Origin: an uncultured Chitinophagales bacterium
Lineage (GTDB): Bacteria; Bacteroidota; Bacteroidia; Chitinophagales; JAHDHT01
NCBI GenBank assembly: GCA_938023075.1
Contig: CALHDG010000131.1
Span: 1 to 64,000 of the forward strand
Length of the DNA stretch: 64,000 bases
Direction of reading: 5' to 3'
In this document: piece by piece, positions 52,240-61,261 of the stretch
Layout: every line of letters begins with the position of its first letter
Numbering within the stretch: position 1 is the stretch's first letter
Position numbers and translations under genes: made by a program
The notes under the pieces: generated by a model
What the model saw: only the letters and a program-made list of their open reading frames with translations
Told to the model about the DNA's origin: nothing
Database searches by the model: none

Positions 52240-55200
52240 TTAATCATCCGTATAAATTTGTATTTTTTTGGTTAGATAGCGGTGCTTGTCATCCCAAATA
52301 TGAAGATAGTAAAAACCTGGATTTAAGGAGGATACATTTAATGACATGACTTTTTCATCACGCATTTGCACCTCTTTTATCAAATGTAATTTTGCGGATG
52401 CATCATATAGTTTAAATTGAATATTGGTTTGGTTTGGCTTAAAGTGGTTTAGCTGAATAAACAGCATTTTTTTTGCGGGATTAGGATAGACTTCCCAAGT
52501 TTTAGGTTGGCTTGGTATCTCCTCATTTAGCTTACAACCGCCGCTAGTAAATTGAAGGGCTTCGCTTTGGGTACTGATGTTTTCTGTGTTACACTTTACG
52601 GCAACTTTCCATTCGTAAGTTTGGCAGGCATCTAAATTAAACAGAATAGCGAAATTAACCAACGTTTCAAAAGTATACCATTGTTGGGCATTGGCAGTTT
52701 TGTAATATAAGAGGTAGCTTAGTTCAGGCACAGCATCCCAAGTGATGAAAATTGAACCGGAAGTAGAATTGAGGTTGGATAGATTTTGGGCTATTGGGCA
52801 AGGTGTGCAGCCTGAAGTTTTGAAGTAGAAATTTGAACTGAAATTACTATTTTCATTTTCGCTACATATGGTAAGTATTCCAACTTCATAAGTAGTGCAT
52901 GGTTCTAAGTTACTTAAGGTAATTGTATTGTCGTTTTGTTTGATAAAAAATGGTTCATCGTCTGATAGTTTTTTGTAGCGGATAAAATATGCTGAACCTG
53001 CTGATTTGGCATCCCAAGTTAAGGAGACCTTCTGGGCTTGTAGTTCAAGCGTTTTAATATTGCCGGGAGGTTTGCAAGTGGTTTCTTCTTGAAAATTTAT
53101 TGGAGCAGTTGTTGTACAGGCATTTTGATCGCTTACCGTTACTTGATGAACGCCTTGGCTAAAGCTTTGTAAGGTTGTTCCTCTTTCTCCATTGCTCCAT
53201 TGGTACTGGTAAGGAGCTATGCCACCGGATGCCCAAACCCTAAGTGTATTTTGTTGTGTAACAAGTACGGTTAACTCCTCAGGTTGTTGTAGGTTAAAAA
53301 TTTTTCTTATGCTACAGTCATTATCATCACTGATGCTTAGGCTGTAATTTCCTGCTGCCAAATTAGTTAGTTGTTTCGCTGTGCTACCATCGCTCCATTT
53401 AAATTGGTAAGGAGCTGTGCCTCCACTAATATCAGGAATAATAAAACCATCTGAATTTCCATAACAACTTGGCTCGGCAAGGGTTGCTTCTATCTTAATT
53501 TGATCATCGCAAAATTGATTGGCTTCGCCCGGTGTGTACTTTACTGATTGTACTGCCCAATTAGTAGCATCGTAATTGTTTAATGTAGATGGATTAAATG
53601 CAATTGATTGATCGGTTAGTTCAGCTAAAACAGGCCAGGGCGCAACAGGTGCATAAGTTAAACTATCAATAGTGTTGCCAAAAGGATCGATTAAGCGCAA
53701 GGTTTCTCCCCTATTATTTAGTTTTCCTTTAAAAGTAGCATCGGGTGAAAAACCATATTTTTGAATAAAATGGAGACTATCTGCAGCGATTACAAAATAG
53801 CCTCGTGCTTCAATTCTAGTTGATTTGTTAAGTTGACAATCTACGCCATCATCAAATTCAATATCTTGTAAAAAAATAACTTGATTGCTGGTGTTTTTTA
53901 GCTCTATAAATTCAAAATGTTTGCCTGTAATACTGTCTCCGTTATTTATTTGATCATTTGGTTGAATGTGCAATTCATTAATAACAAGGCTTTCGTAAGG
54001 TTGTGCAGGATATATTTTTTGAGGACACAGATGGCTCCATTTTCTGCCGGTAGAAGTGTTTTTATAAAAGCGGGCTTTTAGCTCAACCGGCTCTTCCAAA
54101 GGTATGGGCTGACTATTGTAAGTTACTGCATTAGGGTTGAGTGCCCCGCCAAACGCTCTGGGGTCATCTCCATTTAACATATACACTACTGTACCAAAAT
54201 CATTCTCGTGGCTTAACTCAATGGTATTATTGCTTACCTTAGCTTTTACGGCTTGTAGGCTAGAGTATCGCTCTAAGTTAATGTATTTTTGTATAAAGGC
54301 ATCCGTACGATTATTTAGAAAATCACCATAAACTCTGTCGAATTCTGCTTGCCAATGGGTATTGACCTCCCAATTTTCAACAGCTTTGTGATTGGGGAAA
54401 GTCTCTCCAAACTCATAATTGTTATTGCCCCAACGAGCAGCTTCTGCTATTAAAGATATTTCAACCTGATTGGCTCGATAGCGATATTTTTCTTTCAAAT
54501 TGTGAGGCGTTAAAATTCCATCATTCTTACACAGGCACTCTACTTTGTCGCCTTGTAAAAATTTAAACTCTTTTGCATTAAATAAATTTTCGGGTACTGC
54601 CCCATGTTTGTTAAACTCGTAACCAATACTTAATACCCCTTTGTTGCCAAGCGAAAAATCTACATCCCACACTACAAATTCAAAAGGTCCGGCACGCTTT
54701 TCAGGTATAGCTCCAAGTAAGGTGTTTTGTTGGTCGTGCCAATCAAAATTACCGATAAATTGATGAAAGGTGATGTAATCTGCTGCACCGTCCACATTAA
54801 TAAAGTCCGCTAATTTTTCATAATTTAGTTTAGAAGTTAAACCATTGCTATAACTAAGTAGCGTTTCATAAAAAGTTGGAGCAGGATCAGGCAAATTCCA
54901 GTACACATCATTTTTTTTAACCTCTATTGAATTCTCTTCCGCATCTGAGAAAATATAAGTTTGAAAAAAGTGTTCATCTGGTCGTTCCATTAAGTGATAA
55001 TGCCCGGCATAGGCTCCATTTAAAAATAGATGAACAAACCTGCCGTGCGGTGCCGGATAACCCATCTCCATAGCAATATCTGCCACAAAACGGTTTCTAA
55101 TAAATTGTGCATTCGCTTCGTTGTTGTACTCTGCATTTAAACCATCTTGGCTGCCGGCTCTTAACAATAAGTTGTCAAATTGATCAACTGGTGGAATGGC

Positions 55201-55845
55201 ATATTCATAATCATCATCAAAAACATCATACTTTAATTTGCCGGCTCCAAATATTTTTCTAAAAATTAAGCGGTAATTTTTTTTAGGATTACTTGGGCTG
55301 CCTCCCCATGTTTTGATGCCACATGGTGAATAAAAGCCTTCTTGGTTTCCTTGAGGAAAAAACATTTCTACCGAAGCTGGTATTTGTTCTAAGTCAATAG
55401 CTTCTCCAACTGATATTTCATTGGGTATAGTTACTGCCATACAAGGAATAACTTGAAAAGCGCTATCTAACAAAGGAATATATGATTGATTTTGAATAAT
55501 ATGATTAGACATATAAGGCGCTGAGCGTATTTCGTTTAGATAAATATAGGAATGAACAGTTTCAGTTGTATCTATTTCATTATATACCAACACCCTTAAT
55601 GTAGTGGTGGTATTAATTAATATAGGACGGCTATATTGCAAACTATTGTTTATAGAAGGCTTGCTCCCATTAATAGTATACTGAATTGTTGCATTTGGTT
55701 CAGTCGCCTCAACAATAACCTGTATGGCTTTATTATAGAAACCTCTTTGATGACTGACTACTGCCTCTACCGCAATTGCTTTATTGTTGTAAAAGATCAA
55801 ACAAAATAGTAGTATTGCAATAATATGTGAAATTCGTTTATCCAT
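52240..55845 (-). CDS. CotH kinase family surface protein with LTD, SprB-like, FN3 and T9SS type A domains
   Basis: The 1201-residue secreted protein has a signal peptide (IIAILLFCLIFYNNKAIA). Next comes a chitobiase-like FN3 block (IQYTINGSKPSINNS), then a CotH spore-coat-kinase-like domain with KNYRLIFRKIFG, LLRAGSQDGLNAEYNN, ERPDEHFFQTYI and VVWDVDFSLGN. An LTD (lamin-tail) domain near 620-740 (LVINELHIQPNDQINNGDS) follows, then SprB-type repeats (GGTAPYQFKWSDGSTA; GGIAPYQYQWSNGER), two fibronectin type III domains and a T9SS tail (WEVYPNPAKKMLFIQLNHF; LNPGFYYLHIWD). CotH domains phosphorylate or bind surface proteins in spores; the role here is unknown. It is likely T9SS-exported and adhesive. 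Confidence 0.9.
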   Translation of the reverse strand: MDKRISHIIAILLFCLIFYNNKAIAVEAVVSHQRGFYNKAIQVIVEATEPNATIQYTINGSKPSINNSLQYSRPILINTTTTLRVLVYNEIDTTETVHSYIYLNEIRSAPYMSNHIIQNQSYIPLLDSAFQVIPCMAVTIPNEISVGEAIDLEQIPASVEMFFPQGNQEGFYSPCGIKTWGGSPSNPKKNYRLIFRKIFGAGKLKYDVFDDDYEYAIPPVDQFDNLLLRAGSQDGLNAEYNNEANAQFIRNRFVADIAMEMGYPAPHGRFVHLFLNGAYAGHYHLMERPDEHFFQTYIFSDAEENSIEVKKNDVYWNLPDPAPTFYETLLSYSNGLTSKLNYEKLADFINVDGAADYITFHQFIGNFDWHDQQNTLLGAIPEKRAGPFEFVVWDVDFSLGNKGVLSIGYEFNKHGAVPENLFNAKEFKFLQGDKVECLCKNDGILTPHNLKEKYRYRANQVEISLIAEAARWGNNNYEFGETFPNHKAVENWEVNTHWQAEFDRVYGDFLNNRTDAFIQKYINLERYSSLQAVKAKVSNNTIELSHENDFGTVVYMLNGDDPRAFGGALNPNAVTYNSQPIPLEEPVELKARFYKNTSTGRKWSHLCPQKIYPAQPYESLVINELHIQPNDQINNGDSITGKHFEFIELKNTSNQVIFLQDIEFDDGVDCQLNKSTRIEARGYFVIAADSLHFIQKYGFSPDATFKGKLNNRGETLRLIDPFGNTIDSLTYAPVAPWPVLAELTDQSIAFNPSTLNNYDATNWAVQSVKYTPGEANQFCDDQIKIEATLAEPSCYGNSDGFIIPDISGGTAPYQFKWSDGSTAKQLTNLAAGNYSLSISDDNDCSIRKIFNLQQPEELTVLVTQQNTLRVWASGGIAPYQYQWSNGERGTTLQSFSQGVHQVTVSDQNACTTTAPINFQEETTCKPPGNIKTLELQAQKVSLTWDAKSAGSAYFIRYKKLSDDEPFFIKQNDNTITLSNLEPCTTYEVGILTICSENENSNFSSNFYFKTSGCTPCPIAQNLSNLNSTSGSIFITWDAVPELSYLLYYKTANAQQWYTFETLVNFAILFNLDACQTYEWKVAVKCNTENISTQSEALQFTSGGCKLNEEIPSQPKTWEVYPNPAKKMLFIQLNHFKPNQTNIQFKLYDASAKLHLIKEVQMRDEKVMSLNVSSLNPGFYYLHIWDDKHRYLTKKIQIYTDD

Positions 55846-56223
55846 AAAATTTTAGTTTAAATTGACTTGCTAAATATTATAGGGATAAAGCCGTGGGATT
55901 GGATGCTGGTGGACTTAAAGCAATAGCACGCTTTACAAATAAAATTTATTTGCGTGGATATTTATAGTTTCAATAAACAAAGGTTTAGTAGGAAGCATCA
56001 AATATAAATATTATTTTCTATGCATAAAATTTTTTGTCGATTTTCTTGAAATATAATTTGAGTTACTTTAATTTTGATGTCACCTAATTTTCAAACACTA
56101 TTACGCGCTCTACCCTAGAGCTAAGTATGAGAGTTAAGCGATCAAGTCATTTAAAATTACTGTTTCATTCATCTTGGTATCCCATAAAATCTTAGTAAAC
56201 TTGTGCAGATGAGATTTTGATAA
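55846..56223. other. Intergenic stretch without recognisable feature
   Basis: It should contain the promoter of the CotH gene. No RNA gene or hairpin stands out before the MITE-like element that follows at 56224. Confidence 0.5.
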
Positions 56224-56377
56224 GGAATGAGAAAAATTAAATTTATATTCTGACTTTACAATTTTTCGATATACTTCGTTGAAAAGCCGCGTCTTAACCC
56301 CACTAAGACTGCGTTTTTCGCCTCGTCTATTAAAAAATTGTTTTATCATAAATGGTAAATTTATTTCTCATCATTCC
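56224..56377. mobile_element. MITE-like element, family III, copy 5
   Basis: Ends GGAATGAGAAAAATTAAATT and (complement) GGAATGATGAGAAATAAATT are inverted repeats; the interior matches copy 1 (AAGACTGCGTTTTTCGCCTC and AAAAGCCGCGTCTTAACCCC). 154 bp. Its reverse strand gives a spurious protein-like frame similar to that of copy 1. Confidence 0.8.
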
Positions 56378-56444
56378 AAAGCAGATATTAATGTTTGATT
56401 AGACCAAAGATTTTTGTCAAAAGATCATCCTGCAAATTAAATAT

Positions 56445-57206
56445 ATGTTAAACGAAAATTTTATTCATCCTACCGCAATTATTGATCAGCATGTGCAATT
56501 GGGCAAAGGAAATTACATTGGTCCCTATTGCGTTATTGCCGGTGATGTGCAATTGGGTAACCACAATCATTTAATAGCTCAAGTTAACATTAATAGTAAG
56601 GTAGTAATTGGTGATGGCAATGTATTTTATAATCAAGTTTCAATTGGCCAACCCGGCGAAATGGGTGCTAAAGGCGACCGTATGGTAGTAAACGGAAAAA
56701 CCAGCATTGGCAACCATAATACCTTAAGAGAAAACGTATGTGTTAATGCCCCTATTTATTATGAAGCCACCATCATACAAAATCATTGTTATTTAATGAA
56801 TGGCAGTTATGTTGCTCACGATGTACATTTAGAAGATAACGTAAATTTAACAGCGGGCGTAAAATTGGCAGGTAGAGTAAAGGTTCAAAGCTATGCCAAC
56901 CTTGGCTTAAATGCTACGGTGCATCAACGTTGCGTAATTGGAGAATCGGCTATGGTGGGCATGTTGGCGGTTGTTACAAAATCAGTGCCGCCATTTGCAG
57001 TTGTTGCCGGCAATCCCTCCCGTATTTTAAAATGTAATGTTATTGGTGCAGAAAGAAGAGGTTATGCTGTTAACGAAGTTGAAGAATTAAACAAGTTTTT
57101 CGAAAATTCATTTGATCCTGATTTTGAAACTCAACATCCTTTCTTAACAAAAATAAAACAGTTTGTATTAGAACAAGATCAAGTATTAACCAAATTTAAA
57201 AATTGA
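56445..57206 (+). CDS. LpxA-like left-handed beta-helix acyltransferase
   Basis: The 253-residue protein is made of hexapeptide repeats (IHPTAIIDQHVQLGKGNYIG; GPYCVIAGDVQLG; and onwards to GRVKVQSYANLGLNATVHQR). It ends with VPPFAVVAGNPSRILKCNVI and a helical tail. NGSYVAHDVHLED keeps the catalytic His of LpxA, and GAERRGY is LpxA-like. The usual LpxA segment RExxTIHRGT is replaced by RENVCVNAP, so this is either a divergent LpxA or a related sugar O-acyltransferase. In this phylum LpxA genes usually sit beside other lpx/fab genes, which are not here; it precedes a flippase gene, so it may act in surface polysaccharide synthesis. Confidence 0.8.
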   Translation: MLNENFIHPTAIIDQHVQLGKGNYIGPYCVIAGDVQLGNHNHLIAQVNINSKVVIGDGNVFYNQVSIGQPGEMGAKGDRMVVNGKTSIGNHNTLRENVCVNAPIYYEATIIQNHCYLMNGSYVAHDVHLEDNVNLTAGVKLAGRVKVQSYANLGLNATVHQRCVIGESAMVGMLAVVTKSVPPFAVVAGNPSRILKCNVIGAERRGYAVNEVEELNKFFENSFDPDFETQHPFLTKIKQFVLEQDQVLTKFKN

Positions 57207-57339
57207 AATCACACATGATAAATTCCAAATTTCAAACTCCAAATCCCAAATTCCAAATCCTAAATTTCAAACTCCAATGATTAGTTACAAAACATAAATT
57301 CTTTTTCTTATTATGATACAATTTAAATCGAACACATAA
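57207..57339. other. Low-complexity spacer of AAATTCCAAATCCCAAATTCC type
   Basis: Near 57220-57280 the words AAATTCCAAATTTCAAACTC and AAATCCCAAATTCCAAATCC repeat with an 8-10 bp rhythm. Similar degenerate spacer text occurs between Bacteroidota genes. Non-coding. Confidence 0.5.
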
Positions 57340-58791
57340 ATGTCGAAAGGCTTTTTTGGCAACCTCTCTTTGTTAATTATCCTCAATGTTTTAATTAAAC
57401 CATTTTGGTTATTTGGTATTGACAGAACGGTACAAAATACAGTTGGTGCCGAAGCCTATGGTGTTTACTTTGCCTTGTTTAATCTTACTTTACTGTTCAA
57501 TATTATTTTAGAGTTGGGCATCAATAATTTCAACAGCCGGGCTATAGCTCAAAATCCCGAAAACCTTCAACAATATTTGCCTAATTTACTAAGCGTTAAA
57601 AGTATAGTATCGGTAATTTATGCCTTTTTATTATTAGGCGTAGGTGTGTATTTAGGTTATGAAGGAGCAGCCTTAAAACTACTCTTTTTATGTATACTTA
57701 ACTTAGTAGCCGTTAGCTTTGTATTGTATTTGCGTTCTAACATAAGTGGCTTACAATTTTTTAGGGTTGATAGTTTTTTCTCGGTAGCCGATAAAAGTTT
57801 AATGATTATTTTGGTAGGTGCTTTACTTTGGGTAATACCTTTAAAAGATGGCTTTACTTTACACGCTTTTGTAGTTGCTCAAATTGTTGCGAACACGGCG
57901 GTTGCCCTAGCCGCTTTTGTTTTTGTAAAAAAACACGTAAAACAATTAAGCTGGAAAATGGATTATCGCCTCATCCAAAGCTTATTAAAAAAAGCTGCTC
58001 CGTTTGCCTTAGTTGGTTTTTTAATGGCAGTTTATTATCGCATTGACGGGGTTATGTTAGAGCGCATGTTGGGCGAAGCAGGCGCACAGCAAAATGGCAT
58101 GTACGCCGCCGCTTTCCGAATTTTAGATGCCGGCAATATGTTTGCTTTTTTGTTTGCCACTATTCTATTGCCCTTGTTTTCAAAAATGATTGCCCAAAAA
58201 GAAAGCGTACATGCCTTATTGAAATTTAGTACCGTGTTGGTGTTTGTATTAGTGTTAACTATGAGCTTGAGTATCTGGAGTTTTAGCCAACCCATTATGG
58301 ATTTATTATATACTGAAAGCACCTTACAGTACGGCTACTTACTTAAAATTTTGACGATCACCAGCATACCCATTGCTATTGTATATGTGTATGGTGCCTT
58401 GCTGGCAGCCAATCATAATTTAAAGCAAATCAATATTATGGCGGGCATTGGCGTTCTTATAAATATTACATTAAACGTATTTCTAATACCCAAATATCAG
58501 GCTATGGGTGCGGCTATTGCCACTTTAAGTACACAAAGTTTGGTGGCTTTGGGTTATGTGTTGCTTACTTTTAAACAAATGAATATACCACTCCGCCTAT
58601 TCAATTGGTTGGGCTTGTTCATCTACCCGGTTTTGTGTTTGGCAATTGCTTATTACTTTCAAAAAATTGAATCGTATTGGTTTGCTGCAATGATCACGTT
58701 GTCTATTATTTTTGTGTTATTAGCCTTTGTTTGCAAACTTTTAAAGATTAGTGATTTGAAGTTATGGTGGACTTATCGAAACCAAGCATAA
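57340..58791 (+). CDS. Oligosaccharide flippase (MOP/Wzx-like)
   Basis: The 483-residue integral membrane protein has about 14 hydrophobic helices (for example FLLLGVGVYLGYEGAALKLL and LLFLCILNLVAVSFVLYL). FGIDRTVQNTVGAEAYGVYF at the N-terminus and ELGINNFNSRAIAQNPENLQ are the polysaccharide-biosynthesis (PF01943-type) signature. Such proteins flip lipid-linked oligosaccharides across the inner membrane. It is close to an LpxA-like acyltransferase upstream and an O-antigen ligase-like gene downstream (convergent), suggesting a small surface-glycan locus. Confidence 0.9.
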   Translation: MSKGFFGNLSLLIILNVLIKPFWLFGIDRTVQNTVGAEAYGVYFALFNLTLLFNIILELGINNFNSRAIAQNPENLQQYLPNLLSVKSIVSVIYAFLLLGVGVYLGYEGAALKLLFLCILNLVAVSFVLYLRSNISGLQFFRVDSFFSVADKSLMIILVGALLWVIPLKDGFTLHAFVVAQIVANTAVALAAFVFVKKHVKQLSWKMDYRLIQSLLKKAAPFALVGFLMAVYYRIDGVMLERMLGEAGAQQNGMYAAAFRILDAGNMFAFLFATILLPLFSKMIAQKESVHALLKFSTVLVFVLVLTMSLSIWSFSQPIMDLLYTESTLQYGYLLKILTITSIPIAIVYVYGALLAANHNLKQINIMAGIGVLINITLNVFLIPKYQAMGAAIATLSTQSLVALGYVLLTFKQMNIPLRLFNWLGLFIYPVLCLAIAYYFQKIESYWFAAMITLSIIFVLLAFVCKLLKISDLKLWWTYRNQA

Positions 58792-58803
58792 TATCATGAT
58801 TGA

Positions 58804-58944
58804 TTTTTTTTTGGAGCGAAACGAAAAATGTATTTAGAAAGGGGCAGCTCGCTTTCCGTTCAAATGCCGCCGCTTGGCTACAAAAGCTATGCTGCACAGC
58901 GGCATAACCACTGCAATCGAGGCTAAACTTCAAACCTCGCTCGG
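58804..58944 (-). repeat. Dispersed structured repeat, family I, copy H
   Basis: TTTTTTTTTGGAGCGAAACG, CAGCTCGCTTTCCGTTCAAA, TGCCGCCGCTTGG, then CACAGCGGCATAACCACTGC and AATCGAGGCTAAAC. Outer helix CTCG/CGAG and inner helix TGCCGC/GCGGCA are both changed relative to copy A but still complementary. It begins 13 bp after the flippase stop codon. Confidence 0.8.
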
Positions 58945-59017
58945 TTTTAGGCGCATTTTTAAATAAATATTTGGAACTACTAACATTTTAATTGGAACAG
59001 TTTTATGTTAATATACA

Positions 59018-59132
59018 AGGCAAGCCGGACTAATTCCCCTTCAAATTTTGAAGGGGTGGGCTTTTTCGAAAGAAAAAGGTCGGGGTAGTTTAAAAACTTA
59101 TAAAGAACTTTTCAATAAATTCGTAATAGAAC
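59018..59132 (-). repeat. Dispersed repeat, family II, copy near 59.1 kb
   Basis: The complement reads GGTTCTATTACGAATTTATT, AACTACCCCGACCTTTTTCT, CCACCCCTTCAAAATTTGAA and GGGGAATTAGTCCGGC, nearly identical to the copy at 41.7 kb. The perfect stem CCCCTTCAAA/TTTGAAGGGG is inside. Between copy H and this element nothing else is seen. Confidence 0.8.
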
Positions 59133-59147
59133 CATTTTTAAAATTTG

Positions 59148-61031
59148 CTAATCAAACCCAAGCTGTCTGCGCATTTCAATAATAGATGGATGTTCACTGT
59201 CCAAATGTTCAACAATAACTCTCGCTTTTTCTTTTTGATTATTATAATAATAGCTAATGGCAAGGGCTTCATTATTTAATACATCAGTAGGGTTTATTTG
59301 CCTTAAGGTTTCAAAATGAGGTATCGCTTTTTCATATTGCGCCAACTCGCCATAAGCAGCCGCAATTTTTTTTAAAGAAGTAACATGATAAGGACTATCT
59401 AACAAAGCCTTTTCTCCAGCCACAGCTGCTTTTACATAATCTTTCGCACTAAAATGCGCAAAGCAATTGTAATATTCCACCGGTGTTTCCGCAGGGTCAA
59501 TATTGTAAAAGGCATGTTTAATGCCTGATGAGATTTCTAATATTTTTGCACGTTTCTCATAATTAAAATAGCTTTTGACAAGGGCACATTTTTGTTCACT
59601 TGCATAGCGCATCGCACCCACAAAAAACAAACCACCTAATAAAAAAAGCATGCCAAAAGATAGTAAACGAGCCTGTACTCCTGTGAAAGATAAAAGAGTT
59701 TTTAACATCGTTTCTTTTTGGGTATAAATGCTAATAACAGCTATTATTGTTGCCACTAAAAAATTAAGTTCGGCTCGTTCTTTCGGGAAATCAAAGAAAG
59801 CAATAACCAAGTAGCCGGTTAAAAAACTCAACATAGTAATCAGTACTTTTTGTTCCGATGAATTGTTAGTATTTTTTATTGCTTTAACGGCAATCAAATA
59901 AATAATCACCAACAAGCCCAAATACAACATCAAACCAATCAACCCGGTTTCAGAAGCAATCCATAAATAATCGTTGTGCGGACGAGAGACTGTTTTATTC
60001 AATTTAGCCATGCGTCCAATGTTTTGTATACCGGTTGATGGGAAAAACACAGCCCAATTGCCGGCACCCAAGCCCAATACCGGTTTTTCTTTAATCAGGT
60101 TAACTGTATTCGACCATAAAACAAATCGTTCTTGTGCGTTTCTAGATTCTATAAAGTTGAAAACATTGTAGCGGCTCAGCATGTCTACGCCACCACGTAA
60201 ACTAAAAATACCAATTATCAATAACAAAATTAAGGGTAAAGCAATAGCAACAGGTGTCCAATTGAACACTGCTTTGTTTCGATCTCTACTAAAAAACCAT
60301 AGCGTTATTGCGGTAAAAAGTGTTACGATAAAGCCAACCATAAATGCCCGGGCAAGCAAACTGATTAAGAGCAATAAAACCAGCAATGCTATTACCGCAT
60401 AAAAATATTTTGACCGGCTGTTGGTTTTTATGTAAGCAATGATCAAAAAAGGTAAATGCAAAAATAACTGAATAACAAACAAGTTTTTATGAGCTGCAAA
60501 ACCTTTTACCGCATACACCATATTATTACTGCCGTCATCTGAAGCTGTGAAAAATTGAAACCAGCCATAACTTGCTAAAGTAAAGGCAGTAAAGCCAAAA
60601 CACGGATACAACCATTTTTCCCAGTTTTCACGTTGGGTAAAGATCGTTTTTATGAAGAAATACGACAGAAAAAATAATAGACCGGTAGAGGCACTAAAGA
60701 CTGCTTCGGCAAAATTAAATGCCCAGCAGATAGAAATTATCTGCCAAAAAACATAAAACCCAAAAACAACATCAATTACCGTAAAAGCAAAGTAATTTTT
60801 TTTAGTAAACACCAAAGCAAGAGCCGTTAAGCCTAAGCAAAAACACAACAGCAAAAATTTAGGTAATAGCGATTGATCGAGTATAGATGAAGAAGTAATA
60901 AAAGGAAGACTTATGCCAGCAAGTAACAACAAAATCAACGTAAAATTTTGTTTAAGCCAAACCATAAAAGATGGTTTATGGCTTTTTGCAACAGACTTGT
61001 TCTTTTTTTTTTGCTTATTTTTTTCTACCAC
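59148..61031 (-). CDS. O-antigen ligase-like (Wzy_C) membrane protein with TPR tail
   Basis: The 627-residue protein has about 12 transmembrane helices in residues 25-450. The Wzy_C-type loop LGLGAGNWAVFFPSTGIQNI with the following RPHNDYLWIASETGLIGLML (H near 335, the likely catalytic loop) marks the O-antigen ligase/polymerase family. Residues about 470-627 form TPR-like helices: KDYVKAAVAGEKALLDSPYH, AAAYGELAQYEKAIPHFETL and INPTDVLNNEALAISYYYNN. It would ligate or polymerise surface glycan in the inner membrane. It converges with the flippase gene. Confidence 0.9.
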   Translation of the reverse strand: MVEKNKQKKKNKSVAKSHKPSFMVWLKQNFTLILLLLAGISLPFITSSSILDQSLLPKFLLLCFCLGLTALALVFTKKNYFAFTVIDVVFGFYVFWQIISICWAFNFAEAVFSASTGLLFFLSYFFIKTIFTQRENWEKWLYPCFGFTAFTLASYGWFQFFTASDDGSNNMVYAVKGFAAHKNLFVIQLFLHLPFLIIAYIKTNSRSKYFYAVIALLVLLLLISLLARAFMVGFIVTLFTAITLWFFSRDRNKAVFNWTPVAIALPLILLLIIGIFSLRGGVDMLSRYNVFNFIESRNAQERFVLWSNTVNLIKEKPVLGLGAGNWAVFFPSTGIQNIGRMAKLNKTVSRPHNDYLWIASETGLIGLMLYLGLLVIIYLIAVKAIKNTNNSSEQKVLITMLSFLTGYLVIAFFDFPKERAELNFLVATIIAVISIYTQKETMLKTLLSFTGVQARLLSFGMLFLLGGLFFVGAMRYASEQKCALVKSYFNYEKRAKILEISSGIKHAFYNIDPAETPVEYYNCFAHFSAKDYVKAAVAGEKALLDSPYHVTSLKKIAAAYGELAQYEKAIPHFETLRQINPTDVLNNEALAISYYYNNQKEKARVIVEHLDSEHPSIIEMRRQLGFD

Positions 61032-61189
61032 AGAAAATTTATAATGCTAAGTAAGCAACTAAATTAGGATAAAACAATCCTATATCAAAACAAAGATTAA
61101 TGTATTTTTAGTTTTAGAGATTCATCATTTAATATGCTTCTATTAAAAGAATTTTAAAAAAATATAACCAATCGGAAACTTTTTAGTCG

Positions 61190-61197
61190 TATCTTTG
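61190..61197 (+). promoter_or_regulatory. -7 box of ssrA
   Basis: TATCTTTG matches TAnnTTTG exactly and lies 65 bp before the mature tmRNA 5' end, so the primary transcript would have a leader removed by processing. An exact -33 TTTG was not found. Confidence 0.6.
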
Positions 61198-61261
61198 TTA
61201 ATAGACATAATACTTAAAAAACATCACTTGTTATTTGACTTATGGGGAAACCATATGTATT

